Positions 50,766 through 64,000 of a stretch of DNA of 64,000 bases are shown piece after piece. Below the pieces are notes generated by a model that did no database searches, was not told where the DNA came from, and saw only the letters and a list, made by a program, of their open reading frames with translations. This DNA comes from Sycobia sp. Sy_11 (taxonomy: Eukaryota; Arthropoda; Insecta; Hymenoptera; Epichrysomallidae). The position numbers and the translations under genes were made by a program. The stretch's first letter is position 1, and every line of letters starts with the position of its first letter. The DNA lies in assembly GCA_018907035.1 (NCBI GenBank), contig JACCIC010000019.1:4419501-4483500 (forward strand), given 5' to 3'.

Positions 50766-52750
50766 ATGCCCGAAAGTACAAGACGTTAATACGAGACTGC
50801 GGACGGCTGGTTGAAGGAGGGAAGTGGGAGAGCGCACGTACAATGACTCTTGTACGACCCCGCAATTATCGCTTTTGTATTTAAATGAGAACTCGCAATA
50901 AAGAGGAAAAAAATGCTGCACGCATATTAGCCAACCCCAGCCACCAAGTTTTTTATTATCCCGCCCTTCTCTTCGCCGGGCGCTCGATATCTTTTATCCC
51001 ACCATCCATATACCTATATTTATATATATCCATATAGCTATATATATATCTAGCTCTATTCACTGAAAGCTTACGTTTACCGAGTGACGTGAAACAATAT
51101 AATGCAACTTTCCATCAAATTGATCGTTAAAACAAAAAGAAAGCTTATAACAAGTTACAGAATTTACGGGCATGGCTACACCCATTCTTTATTTAGTTCG
51201 ATAGCGCGAGCCAGCTTGGATAAACTGAAACAGAGACCCGAGTATTCCTATAAAAGGGATTTCTTTTGACGCGCCAAATCCGAATCCGATCGCGAAATTG
51301 CTCGAACGCGTTGGATTTTCCTGATATTACACTTGAAAATTTTTAAAAAAGATTCCGCTTTTTTGACACATTTCAGATGATATACTATTATAAAGTAATT
51401 TTTTTCTGTCAAACTCGTAGTCTAAAGTATGGACCGTTTCTTTAAAAATCCCGTTCGTATTTTTTTTGTTAAATATCATTTGTTTTCCCCTCGTCGTAGG
51501 ATAACTTGCATTTTCTGCTTCATGTTCGCATTATGAATTTAGATTTTGTAGACTTAGAATATACAAAATAGAGATTTCTCGGCTTGGATTTGCTGAGTTG
51601 AAGATTTAAACGTGACTGTGAATTAGGCTGCAAAAGTCATAATATGTTTTGTATACATTACCGATAAAATATTTCGTAATAAAAAATTCGTAGACTAGCC
51701 TGAAAGAAATTGCTCTTATCTTGGCTCGGCTTGCCTTCAAGTAGACGAAGCAATAAATTGTAAACCATTATCATGTGTCGATGATAAAATAAGATATTGA
51801 AATAAACTCAACGGTAATGAAAAGCTTGCGAATCATACTTTAATGTGTTTTTCACACTGCTACGAAATAAAATATCTTATAATATTATGCTATTATGTCG
51901 GAAAATAGTATTTGTACATACTAGACTCGCGAAAATTCTTTATCAAATGTATTCTACACAGTGTGATGATGCTCAAGCTACAAAACCAATGAAACTTTTT
52001 TCGCCTCTGATATTTGTAATTATTTTGTGGCTTTTCACGCAGACCTTCGTAAGTAGTCGTCCGACTTTAAATGCAATCCAATTTCCTTTTCCGATACCGC
52101 CTTCCCCTTCGCTCGATCATAAAGCCGAATTACACGAAATTGAATTGCACGGGTTTTAAAATGTAAAAATTAAAAATAATCCAGCCTTAATTCAATATCC
52201 GCGGTGTCAATGAATCGTTTCTCCGCCGGCCGCCCCCGCCCATTAAGACGAGGTGTCGCGTCGGGCCGTCGCGTAGGGTTGGGGGGGGGGGAGGGGCGGC
52301 GCAAAAAAAGGACTACAGCCGTCCCCTTAATCCAATTCTCACCGCCCGCGTAAAAAGCAACGCGCGTCCCCCACGCTAAAGACTTTATCGTCGGCTCGGT
52401 GCGATTCGGCCCCGACGAGAGAGCGACGATCCGTTTCGAAAAGAAAAAAAAAAAAATTTTTTACGCTCGCACGCACCTGCTCGTGTTCGCTCTCGTGCAT
52501 AATGACAATCTTACGCCTGTGTGTCCTATGTATTCTCCATATTCGCAACCTGCCGCAAGCTAAATTCGCGCGTGTCCGACGCTTCTCTTTATCTCACTTT
52601 TCTCACTCTCTCTCTCTCTCTCACTCTCTCTCTCTCGCCTTTATCGCGAAAGCGCTTAAAGCATTATCGCCTCGGCGTGTACGTGATATGCGCGCGCTGC
52701 TCGCGCGGTCGAGGGATGAAGCATCGTGGGGAAAAAGCTGGGGCGGAGCA

Positions 52751-52786
<36 letters not shown>

Positions 52787-54727
52787 GACACTAGGCCCGC
52801 GCGTCACCGGACTTTTAACGGGCGGAATTTTTTGAAGAAAAAAAAAATGTACAAGCGGGCGCGCGCCACCGCCTCGCCGTAACTTTTTATGGGCTTGCGT
52901 TCGATTTTGCCGTCTCTTAAGCTCTGAAGCCGGTAGCGCGTGCGCGCGCTCACAGTCGGGCGGCTATTGGCTATTCGTTATTTATGGTTGAACCTTTGGC
53001 GGTTTAGTTTTTTGCTCTTTTGGCCTTTTTTGCGTCGCTCGACACCAAGACGCAGTTTAATTTCCGGGTCAGCGTTGTGTTTAAAATTAATATTTCGCTG
53101 CATCGGCTTTTGATCACCCTCCCCCCCCTCTCTCTCTCTCTCTCTCTATTGGTTCTCCTACGGGTAAGGATTACTTGTAACACTTATCTGCCAATCCAAC
53201 TTGATAGGCCGGCATTCGAAATATGACGAAGTGAAATTGCTACTTGTGCGATGGCTCTTTTGAGATATAGTTTAAGTCGAGAGATTGATGGATTCAAGTG
53301 TTTGATACTTGTATACGTACGTACGTGGCATGGGATAATCACGCAAATTTTAATTAAAAACGAGTTTATCCTCGGGATTTTCATTACGCGCTCTTCTCAT
53401 AAATAAGCGGTAATATCTTTTTTAACATTTATCTTTATACTTGTCTATTTAGAAAAGAACTGGGGTGAATTAATATTTATGAAATTAATTGATTAAAGTC
53501 ATGTAATTTTGTAGATATTCTAGTAAAATATTAAACAGAGATGGATTCTTTAAATGAAATGTAAAGATGATAATAAAAATACATTAAAATACTAAGGTGT
53601 ATTCAAATATTTATTTCAAGTATAAGCGCTCACAAAAAATCAGTAAAGTTATTACAGTTAACACAGTTTAAAATCTATTTTAAACTAATTGAATACATTT
53701 TAGTAGTTTAAATTAAGAATCAGTTCAAATTTCGTGAATAGAAATTAGTATACAGTATTGCGCTCTACTATATTTAATTAATTGGAATTCAATATGGCTA
53801 AATTGAAACTATGATTTTGATTATTTAATAAAAATCCATTGATTTTTTTACTGTTTTTATAACAATGTCCTTAAAACTACACTATCAAGTTCGAAAAAAT
53901 ATATTATTTAAAAATACTTGTTTTTTTAAACAAGAGATTTTATCTGTTTTGACTGTAACTGTATTTACAGTTTTTTTTTATTTTCGAATGAAAGCTATAA
54001 TTGAAAAAATAGATAATAAGGTACATTTTAGTCATATATTTTTATAGCCTTAGTCCATCGAAACAATTGGAAAACTATCTGAACATAATATTTCTTACTT
54101 ATAGGCAAGCTAGGAATATATATCGAATGACATTAGCATATTATATTGGATTATCATTTACAAAAATTGAGAGAGACTAGAAACCATTTTTCTCTTAAAT
54201 CCCCTTCCACATAAATTCGATCATACTTTTCAACTGACCTACGGCATCGTTACGTGTGAAACTAAGTTATTGACCTGCCCAGAACCGATAAAAATTGCTT
54301 ATACACCGGCACTGATAAATAATGCATCTCCTGCCTAACGAACTTTACAACGCCAAGCGGATTCAAAGGGCCTAGCAGCCGATGGGGTTTACAGAAAAAT
54401 AATAAAGAATAATAAAGAAAGAAGGATAACAGAAATAGTATCGACAAATAAAGCAGAATCTTATTTTACATAACTTTTTTCGCCCTCCGTTATTTAACGA
54501 ACGACGGCTCGCTCGTGAAATCCTTGACCTGGATTATAGAATCATAGAAAAAAAAACGGTTATTCAAACCCTTTGAGTAGCAGTGAACTTTTCCCGAATC
54601 GTGATAATAAAAAGTTTTATAGATATAACAATACCGTAGCGCGTAAAATGTTTTGCTTTTTTCCGTTTCCCCCTAATTGCAAAAAGTTTATTAAAACATG
54701 CGAATGGAAAAAATAAAAGTGAAAATT

Positions 54728-54770
<43 letters not shown>

Positions 54771-55386
54771 CAGCGATAACATTGCTACCAAATACTTCAG
54801 AGACTCTGCGCCCGACCTTACAGCTTTACTTTCGTATAAAACGTCTTCATCTCACAAGGCGCTCTAGGCTTTAGAATGTCGTTACTGAAACTGATATATC
54901 ACAAGCTGGCACGGCGGTGAAGGTAGTGGGTATATATATATATATATAAAGATAGAGAGAAAGAGAAGGAGAGAGAGAGCGAGAGAGAGAGAGAGAGAGA
55001 GATAGACAGACAGAAAAGAGAAAGAAAAAAGTACGAATGAGAGAGGGAGAGAGAGAGAGAGAATAACGTTATAGTAGAGAGTAACAGTTACGTGATTCCA
55101 TTGAAAAGTCTTTGCGAAAAGGAAGCCCGCAAAAAAGTCCATTCTAGCAGTCGACTTTGGTAGGTGGGGAGAGGGGGACAGACGCAGGGGAGGACTCCCG
55201 CGGCAGGAGTGCGAGAATCGATGGCATAGAAGCCCGACGGACGACCCCCTCCCCCCCAGTCCATCGCTCTCCTCCCGAGATAACGACCTCTATTATGAGC
55301 CGGGGATTCGCCGAAATGAATACAGAGTCGCGGTGCCGCGGAGAATAATTGCCGCGCCGCGCGCTCTGTTGTAATTTTTTCCTTGC

Positions 55387-55392
<6 letters not shown>

Positions 55393-55422
<30 letters not shown>
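55393..55422. repeat. Poly(T) tract
   Basis: A 30-nt T run. A poly(A) of about 29 nt lies at 52753-52781 and a poly(T) of about 30 nt at 61878-61907. Such runs can mark retroelement tails, but no element was recognised beside them. Confidence 0.9.
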
Positions 55423-55423
<1 letters not shown>

Positions 55424-57358
55424 TTTTAAGCAGTTCTTCTGTTACCTACGGACTTTCGTGCCGTTCTTTCTTCTTATCTCATGGTGCGCTGGGGCTATCT
55501 GGAATACTTGTATATCAAAAGGTCGACCTCAACCCCTCTCCTTACCACTTGGCTTGGGACGTGAATTTTACTCGCACCCGTGCGTCCGTGAGTTATTGGT
55601 AGGATTTATGATTTTTACGGCTGAAGGTCGTTCCGTTTGCGCGGTGACTGTCGTACATGGTTTGTTTTTCGCTTAGTAATTCGTAAGTCGAATACATTTT
55701 GTGCGTAATGCAATTAATGTTTTTATCGCTTATCACGGCGTATTTTGTCGAAGGAGAATTACTCATGAGAGGCGAGCCAACCGAGATAATATTGGTATCG
55801 CGTCAAGTACAGATCGAGTATTTTTAAATTAATCAAATTAATCTATGCCACATATTCCTTCATCAATGTCCATACTTAGATTAAGTATTTTGTTTCGATG
55901 GATATACTGTAAGGAGCGACTGATGGCTTTTTCTTGTAGTTACAATAAGGGCGGAAGAAATTTTCTCTTAATCGGAATTTTATGTACTCCTTTATGAAAC
56001 TTTTAATTTTATGTATTCTTAAAAATCCGATCGTAAAATATCTTAAATATTTTCAATTCTTAGACTACAGCTTTAAAATCCACATTTGAAGTTGCTGAAC
56101 ATTAGAGCTTTAATTTTTCATTAATTTCTTTCACAGTATCGACAACAAATAGTGAAATTTTTGTAAAAAAAAAGAAATACTATTACCCCATAGCGATGTT
56201 ATAATAAATAAAATAATTAACGAATTTAATTCAATTAGTGAAATTAATTAAGGAAGAGCTAAAAATAAGAAAGAATATTATGTACAAATTAAATTGTAGA
56301 AATTGTCTGTCCTGCTTTTTTGGACAAAAATCGAGGGAAAGAAATGAATGATTTCGATATATCATTCTGGTATTGAATATCAACGTACTTTATCGACACC
56401 ACCATTTTCCAAGAGAAGAATACAAGTATTCTCAAAATTTTAATCATATCGCAGTTCTTTATTCTGAATTTCAATTAAAAAACGAAGACTAGTACATAGT
56501 AAATACAAGTCTCAATAGGCAATAAGATAATTGTTTCATTTAAAAAGCGAATACAACGAATTATTGAAATATAAAAATTCCATAGATTGCGAAAAATTGA
56601 ATTTACTTACACGAATGCGTTCGTATGCATGCATAGTACTTTTAACTATGACTTTTAACTTATACCATACGTCTGATTCTGTTTAAAGTTACTTGCGCTT
56701 TACTGTTTGTACTGTAACCGCCCATTTCTACAATGTAACATATATTTCGTGATAGAGATACATTGAATTATGAATAATTATTGTTATAAAATTGATTCAG
56801 CTACAGTTGGACTGCCCAGTAATGGGGCTGTATATTAAACGTCCGAAGCACAGGCATAAACGAATATTATCGTCTTATTTTTCTTTATCACTCATTTGCA
56901 TGACGACAGGCGGACGTTTCTTTCCTCGTTTCAAATTTACCGTACCTACATCATACACAATCTAATACATATTAGATTCTAATTAAAACTGACAATATGC
57001 TTCATATAAATGAAAAAGCAAATTTTATTCTTTTCAGATTGAAACAAAAGCTAAGTGTTACGTGTATCAATTTTTTCTTTTCTTCAAAGGTAGTATTAGA
57101 ACCCAGGCGAATGAACCGACAGGTTAATATGTCCCAATATATTTAGCGACAAAGCAATACCGGTTTTTAAATAAATTCACGAGGAGCACTCGATTCACAG
57201 AGTATTTCTATGCATATAATAATGGCTTACAAACAAGAGCTTCGTTGACCTCTTTCAGCTCATTAAATCTCATTAGTTAATATCCGATTGAAGTCCGTTA
57301 CACCTGCGATGCTCCTAGAGTTTATTATCTCCCCCCCGCATCACTCTCACTCTCTCTC

Positions 57359-57404
<46 letters not shown>

Positions 57405-57619
57405 TCTATATATACCTATATATAAGTACACATATAAAAAGGCATTACAGAGGATAAATAAGAGAGGCAGAGTGAGCGATGCGAGTATTTACTTGGAGCG
57501 GGAAAAAAAAGAGGGAGCGCGAAGGGGGCACTACGAAGAGAGCTTCGCGAAGAGCACAGCAAGCGCGCGCGCGCGCGTGCCAAGTGGCTCGGCTCCGGCA
57601 TTAATTTCTCGCTCAATTA

Positions 57620-57620
<1 letters not shown>

Positions 57621-57686
<66 letters not shown>

Positions 57687-57690
57687 TATA
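57621..57690. repeat. Self-complementary (GT)(TA)n(CA) compound microsatellite
   Basis: TGTGTG leads into a (TA)n run of about 40 bp and then a (CA)n run to about 57686. The whole stretch can pair with itself. Confidence 0.9.
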
Positions 57691-59679
57691 ATTCGATTGT
57701 CGCCTGCAGCCGTCGCATCGTCCCCAGAGGGGATGGGGGCAGCGGCGGCCGCATAGGCACAGAGTCCATCCTCGGAAGGGTGAGCGGAGTGGTGCAAAAT
57801 GAATTTCCGCGCGTACTCGCGCGACAGATACGACAGGCACTCAGCGTTCGATAGAGGGACCTCGACGACTTTATGGGACCGCTTCCTCGTCCCCCCCCCC
57901 TTCAGCACGGTCCACATTCGCGTCGACTCGTCGTACGTTTCGCAAATTTCCCGGGAGTTCCGCGAACGGCGACGGCTGCGCGCCTGGCCCGGAGCTTCTT
58001 TGGGCGGGGGGGGGGGGGAGGCGAGGGGCCGATTTTCCGAAAAAACGATCGAGCGAATACGTATGGGTTCGCGGGGCAAGGGGGGGTGAATGGGTGAGAT
58101 AGTTCGGCTTCGAGGGTACGCGGGTTCGGCTGGGCGGAATAAGTGTTGATTGCGTTCGGTCGGCTGTTTTATCGTCGCGATAAAAGGGGCCCTCTCGCGG
58201 AAGTTTACGTAACCTCGATGAGGAGAGGGGAGGAGGCGAGGTCTTTGGCAGAATGTTTTCGGGGCTTCTGCTACGCTTTCCAGAGAGACAGAGAGAGAGG
58301 GGGGGAGACAGAGGGGAGGGGCATAAAATGAGGAGACCTCAAGGAGTTTTCCGAATGTAGGGAGGTTGGTCTAAAACCCGATCGTCGTGTTACTTCGGCG
58401 TCATGACGGTAAAATTTTGCTCCTATCGCCTTTCGATGAGAGCTGATTTCTTTTTCTATGTTTATTTTAAATAACGGACAATTGTAAGATGTATATTATA
58501 CTGCACGGAAAAAGATTTTTTTCTAACAGTACCATTTAAGTACAATATTTCGGGAATAAAATGCTGAATTTTTAAATAAATCCTAATACATGCATAGGTA
58601 TCTAATACCATTAAATACAATATTTTAAATCTTGAGCACGTAAAAAATATATTTCATGACTGATATCGATTTTATTATTATTTATCTCGTTAGAAAATTT
58701 ACAACCATTCGAGGCAAAGAAGGAAAATGTGTCAGGAGGTAAATCATTAATTGTACTGTAATTTTCAGCGATATTATACGTGACCAGAGTCAAAAAATAA
58801 TCATGCTGAGGTGTTAATTTGAGGTCAGACACATGTAAAATTATATTTTGAGATTACTTTTTAATAAATAAAAAAAAGAACGAAAATAGCTTCAGAATCT
58901 TGGGATCAGGATCATGGCAAAGATACCGTATAATTTATACGGACTTTAGACACTTTCTAGGAAATATACGCATGTTGTTGCTAAGAAAATATCACCGTAT
59001 TTCATGATAAATCTTACCAGACGTTAATTAAATTTTTTTTGCATAATCTGATCATCAGTTCACCAACACGGAAAATCATTTTCAAAAATTGCGATATTTT
59101 TTTACAAAAAAAAAAAAAATTTTTTATATACGATAAACAATTTATTTAATTATTACAGCCATTTCATATTTAACAGATTTTAATTTAATATAAGGATTTT
59201 ATTAATTCTAAATACAGCCATTGTGCGGCAAAAAGCAGGAAGCTATCGGACACGGCTTTGTATGCGAATCGTGACTGGCATCTTTTATTCTTACTTGAAA
59301 GCACTGGCCAACCGCTAATTAATATGTCAATATATTTCCAGCACTGTTTGATAATGGCACCAATTGATTGTTCTTTAACTTTGATATTTCTTTCGAATTC
59401 ATAACAAATTACAATGTTACATTCAGAAATATCTATATATACAAAAAAATTCTCGTGTTTCATGGTTAATTCTTCATCTCTTTCTTCTATTCAAATATAT
59501 TTACATTGAATAATATAGAATTTATATTTGTTATTCACCCGGAAGGAAAAATAATTTACGCATCAATTTTAATAACGCGGCGCATACGAGTACCTTATAC
59601 GTTATAAAATTTGCATCTGCGCGAGATACTGCGTCCGGAAAAAAGTGTTATCATTATCTATACGTGCCACGGAGATAGC

Positions 59680-59689
<10 letters not shown>

Positions 59690-59753
<64 letters not shown>
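59690..59753. repeat. (TA)n microsatellite
   Basis: An uninterrupted TA run of about 64 bp, followed 500 bp later by another at 60257-60306. Confidence 0.95.
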
Positions 59754-59756
<3 letters not shown>

Positions 59757-60248
59757 TTACAACAGTTAACCTGATATCTTATTCCGATAAAAGTGCATTT
59801 TCATAATGCTCAACCTCCGGGCAAAGTTTTATTCCCGCAAAATTATGCAAATTCTTCGAGTCTTTTTAAAGCGGCCCTGCGGACCTCAAGTTTGGCGCCG
59901 GGGCAAATTAAAATCCATGAAAATAATAAGGAGGGCAAAATCGATGAAGGAGGCTTTAAACTTTTAATGCACTCGTTCAGAATTCGGTTTGTCTATACGG
60001 ACTATACCCCACCCGGGATACCAGATAAAGGGAAAAGAAAAAGAGCCCCTTCCTCTGACAGCCCCCTTTCTTCTCTGTCCCTCGTGTACCTCTCTGCCTC
60101 TCTTTCAGTTTCTAAAGTGTAAACAAATTTTCTTGACAGCGTTAACTTTTAAGAACTTTATGTATATAGATTATTCGAAAAGAAACGAGTGACTCGTCCC
60201 TTTTACGGCTACACAAAACATACACGCACACGCACACATAGATATTTA

Positions 60249-60306
<58 letters not shown>

Positions 60307-60620
60307 TTTATATGCGTATATGTCTGTGGAACAAAAGCGATTTACTGATAGAGAGCAAGAGAAAATATATAAGGGAAGGTAAAGAGTAGATGATTGAGGG
60401 AGGGGTTGTCGGTTCTGTGTGCGCTCACGATTCAAAAGTTAGCAGCGGGGCTGTCGAGGCTTTGAGAGTAAAAGTATATATATAGATATATAGAAGTAGC
60501 TTGGCAATATCGGAATATTTAGACTAACGTTTCGACTTGACGGTAAGAAGAGAGACCCGTATTATACATATAGAATATAGTAAAACAGCAGCATTGCATC
60601 TGTGTGTAGATTCATACTTA

Positions 60621-60624
60621 CGCA

Positions 60625-60657
<33 letters not shown>

Positions 60658-60692
60658 CCACACACACCCACACACCCACACAAAAGCACGTG

Positions 60693-60739
<47 letters not shown>

Positions 60740-60996
60740 ATCGAGCCGGCGAAAGAGACGAGCGCGCAGCAGCAAAACTGATTAACCATTGCACCCCCTC
60801 CTATCCGCACGGAGCATTCCGCGGATGCCCGACAACTCATAAAACTTCCTAACCGGCCGCCGCGCCGCCGCCGCAAGGAGAAATTCCAAACCCCGGCGGA
60901 AGCTTTTAGTCGTTCAGGGAGGAACGGGGGTAGAGAGGCAGGGGTAGGAAGAGTAAATAAAAATCGGTAAACTTTTCTCGCGCTCGACCTCTAGCT

Positions 60997-61078
<82 letters not shown>
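60621..61078. repeat. Two (CA)n-(TA)n compound microsatellites
   Basis: (CA)n at 60621-60682 followed by (TA)n at 60697-60735, and again (CA)n at 60999-61033 directly joined to (TA)n to 61078. A GC-rich stretch separates the two pairs. Confidence 0.9.
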
Positions 61079-61199
61079 ACACGCGTATACAGGGCTGGCA
61101 AGGAGGGTGAGGTCGGAACTAGGGAGGTAGTCTCACTTTCTCGCCTCCGGAACACTTTCACGTGCAAAAACCTTTTCAAACTGTCAGTCAGACGTATAC

Positions 61200-61202
<3 letters not shown>

Positions 61203-61243
<41 letters not shown>

Positions 61244-61366
61244 GCCTGCCTCCGCACCACCGCAGCATTTATGCAGCTACCTCCGTAGCTAAAGACTGTT
61301 CTTCTCTTTCGTACTCTCGGTCTATTTTTCAGCGAGCGTCTATCCTTCATCCCCATCTCTCTTACG

Positions 61367-61436
<70 letters not shown>

Positions 61437-61509
61437 CATTCTTGCCACTTTTTTTATTATTTATCCCTCTAGCGTGCCGTTTTATTGACGTTTATTACGC
61501 GACGCTACG

Positions 61510-61571
<62 letters not shown>
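61203..61571. repeat. Cluster of (TA)n and (CT)n-(TA)n microsatellites
   Basis: (TA)n at 61203-61240, (CT)n at 61367-61394 joined to (TA)n to 61434, and (TA)n at 61511-61571, all within 370 bp. Confidence 0.9.
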
Positions 61572-61576
<5 letters not shown>

Positions 61577-61692
61577 TGTCGCGCGGTCGTTGGCTGGAGA
61601 ACTCGGGTACATAGCGTATACAGACTTTTCAAGTCTGCGCAACAACGCGAGCATGAAATTTCCCACCCTCGGCAGTTTTGAACAGTTGTTGA

Positions 61693-61728
61693 AGCAGCAG
61701 CAGCAGCAGCAGCAGCAGTAGCAGCAGT
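61693..61728. repeat. (CAG)n trinucleotide repeat
   Basis: About twelve CAG-type triplets with one TAG interruption. One + frame reads it as polyglutamine at the end of a repeat-derived open frame. The upstream part of that frame is a (TA)n reading, so a coding role is not supported. Confidence 0.85.
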
Positions 61729-61872
61729 AAGAGCTCGGTAACGAGAGATTTTAACCCTTTACAAGCGTCATCGTTATTCCTTTTAATTTTTTCAATAACG
61801 TTTTATTAAAAGCTCGGCGTGCTATCGAGAAGTTTGCCGTACAGTTAACCGTAACTTGGCGTATTTCCTTTT

Positions 61873-61908
<36 letters not shown>

Positions 61909-64000
61909 ATCTTGTTTGCGAGTACTTCGGAATCGATCGCTGCCCGGGGAGGCAGTAAAATTTTCCTCCGCCTTCGGTTTCGACAAACGAATGGCATTTA
62001 TTTCTGGATGAATGATATATAATCGGAAAAAATGTGTAGACCGCGTGGGTGTAATCGCATGCTATGTAATTTATACCAAGTTATTATTCATTCGAAATAT
62101 CCAATAAAAACAATTTCGAATTCCAATCCAAATATTCCGTAAGTTTGTGGAATGCCCTGTTACGTCTAAAAATTTAATATTTGTAAACTCATTCAAGCTA
62201 TTCCTGGATTCGGTCTATTACAGGTTCATTCTTTCGGTGTAAATATAATTTTGAACACTATTTGTGACTGTGACATTGGGCAAATGTAAATGGACTTTCC
62301 ATTTTACAGGATGTTTTATAAAATTTTAATGAAACCTCGTAACTCTGATTAAAACAAAAAAAAACTAATTTTAAAGAAGTATCTCACACCTAGAGCTTAA
62401 TGTATCTATAACGAAATTTAGTAAAATTATATTCATTAAATAATTCTAGAACTTTCTAAAAATCTTTTAGAGGTAGTTATGTATCAAGATATCAGTTGTT
62501 TTAAATTAAAACAAAAAAAAATGTTATTTTTGTAAATTGAATTCTGCCACGGGTGGAGTTAAAAGAACCTACGCTGTTTCACCGGCAAAACATTCAGAAA
62601 CAGTTGGTAAAAATGTCATCGACACATGTTCTACAGACGATACAAGTCTTTAAGCAAGGTCATTCCGATTTTCATCAGAAAGGGTTCTCTAAAGTTTTAG
62701 GACTTAACGCTCTCCCTTTCAAACTACGCCACTTCTTTTCTTTAGTTAATTTGGATATAAGTGATTTCAGTTAAAAAAATTTATATAGAACTATTACGAA
62801 ATGTAGGATTATTGTAGCAACGTACATACCAATAACTTTTCTATTTATACAGCAGGAAAAGGGTTAGACCTGGTAGTTTTCGAATTTTATTGCCCCTCTC
62901 CCCCTCTTTCACGTCAGTCAATCACAGTGTTCCTTAGAGTTCGCACAGAATTGTATTCAATACTTTTATTCAAAGTGTTTTTATATATATTTTATGCATT
63001 ATAGGTAAAAGGTTACTTTATTTGTGTTCACCTACTACTTTTGTATTATTATCTTCCTTTCTCTCTTTTTATTTGTAATATTAATAAAATAAATATAATA
63101 ATACATCAAGTCTTGGATTATTCAAAACTATATCTGGGGATGTGAGACTACGTTAGACGAATTTACAGGGCTGATTTACTACACAGAAAGTAATCAGAAT
63201 TACTTAACTCAATCTGAACCTAACGCCTAATTCATGTCTGATAGCCATTACGTTAAAGGAATAATTTCTAATTTTTTATTTAATAATTATCTATCGTAGG
63301 TAACGGAGGTGATTTCACCGATGATGCCATATGCTTTTTCATAGAAAATATTATTAGTACGCGGTCTATATATTATAAGAATATTAGTTTATGCTAGTTG
63401 ATGAGAGAAAAGCTATAAAAACCAATAAGAATATTTATGAGTTCAGTGCTAGGTAAGTATTTATTCAATTAGAATTTATTTAATCAGTATTAAATATAGA
63501 TTTACAGTGAATCAATCGTATATTTCCTATACAGATACGTAAGTTTACCTTTACTAAGATGGGTCTGTACTAAAACTAGGTTAAATTAACGAAAAAAAAA
63601 ACAAAACTGGAAAAATACTATGATTTTATTACAATTTGCATATCTCACATGTGTTGGCCGTCGCTTTATAATGAAAATGAACTCATCGGCGTGTGTGACT
63701 ATTTTAATAAATTTCGGAAAATTATTCATAATGTCTTCGCCACATTTATCGTACAGTTTTGTCATATGCCACGAAAATTGAATTCGTGACTTATTCCGAT
63801 AATTTACATCGAGATACGTCAAATGAACTTGAAACGTGCATAATCGTACAGCTGAGCAATTAATTTAAAAACATATTCTTATTCAATTTCTTAGCTCTAT
63901 CTTCATTGTAATCTTACTATTACGGCTAGTTTTAAGAATTTTACGTACTTGGTATGTATTTTATTACTATAATGCTATATTCATGGTATTTTCATAATGC

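Larger units (their letters stand above)
49405..64000. other. Long gene-free stretch rich in microsatellites
   Basis: No exon with recognisable protein similarity was found. GC/CpG-rich islands (about 50460-50850, 52200-52960, 55140-55370, 57460-58330 and 60720-60960) alternate with AT-rich DNA and long (CT)n, (GA)n, (CA)n and (TA)n tracts. The open frames here are nearly all low-complexity readings of these repeats. It would fit the first intron of the gene starting near 49375, or intergenic DNA. The last 2 kb (62-64 kb) is plain AT-rich. Confidence 0.45.

Noticed and set aside
57472..58097. Several overlapping frames in a GC-rich island
   Set aside because: They contain Tyr-Ile and Thr-His repeats from the (TA)n/(CA)n tract and Gly/Pro-rich text from poly-G and poly-C runs. 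No coding signature is seen.
61485..61721. Frame ending in polyglutamine
   Set aside because: The frame is mostly a (TA)n reading followed by (CAG)n, with no splice or domain support for coding.

Overview
This is insect nuclear DNA: AT-rich, intron-containing, littered with (TA)n, (GA)n and (CA)n microsatellites, and carrying broken mariner, Gypsy-type and R1-like retroelement copies. A complete CYP4AA1-type cytochrome P450 points to an insect. A hymenopteran, perhaps a parasitoid wasp, is my guess from the overall texture and is not proven by the sequence.

Three protein-coding genes can be reconstructed exon by exon, all on the + strand. (1) Positions 1306-11848 hold a seven-exon CYP4-family P450 of 509 residues, closest by eye to CYP4AA1. 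The splice phases close exactly and the I-helix, ExxR, ERF and heme-cysteine motifs are present. (2) Positions 19314-28339 hold a six-exon secreted trypsin-like serine protease of 273 residues. (3) Positions 39079-42327 hold its tandem paralogue of 280 residues. The first five coding exons of the two proteases have identical lengths (82, 71, 86, 154 and 114 nt) and identical phases, so they arose by duplication. Both keep the catalytic triad and a trypsin-type specificity aspartate, and both share an unusual tyrosine just before the catalytic histidine.

The first protease gene is three times longer than the second because its introns took up foreign DNA: a mariner remnant in intron 3 and Gypsy-type pol fragments plus a GA-rich dispersed repeat in intron 4. 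Between the two proteases lie a second copy of that GA-rich repeat, a 5'-truncated R1-like LINE and two doubtful Penelope-like scraps. A mariner remnant lies upstream of the first protease and an internally deleted mariner with both terminal repeats lies downstream of the second.

From about 48.4 kb the composition changes to GC/CpG-rich islands separated by long microsatellites. Around 48.4-49.4 kb there is a plausible promoter with a short first coding exon (49375-49404) and a consensus splice donor. The rest of the window (49.4-64 kb) looks like its long first intron or intergenic DNA, and no further exon could be recognised. No tRNA, rRNA or CRISPR was seen. I found no convincing new multi-gene system. 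The most notable items are the protease pair, a 76-bp near-perfect palindrome in an intron of the second protease, and the dispersed GA-rich repeat family.
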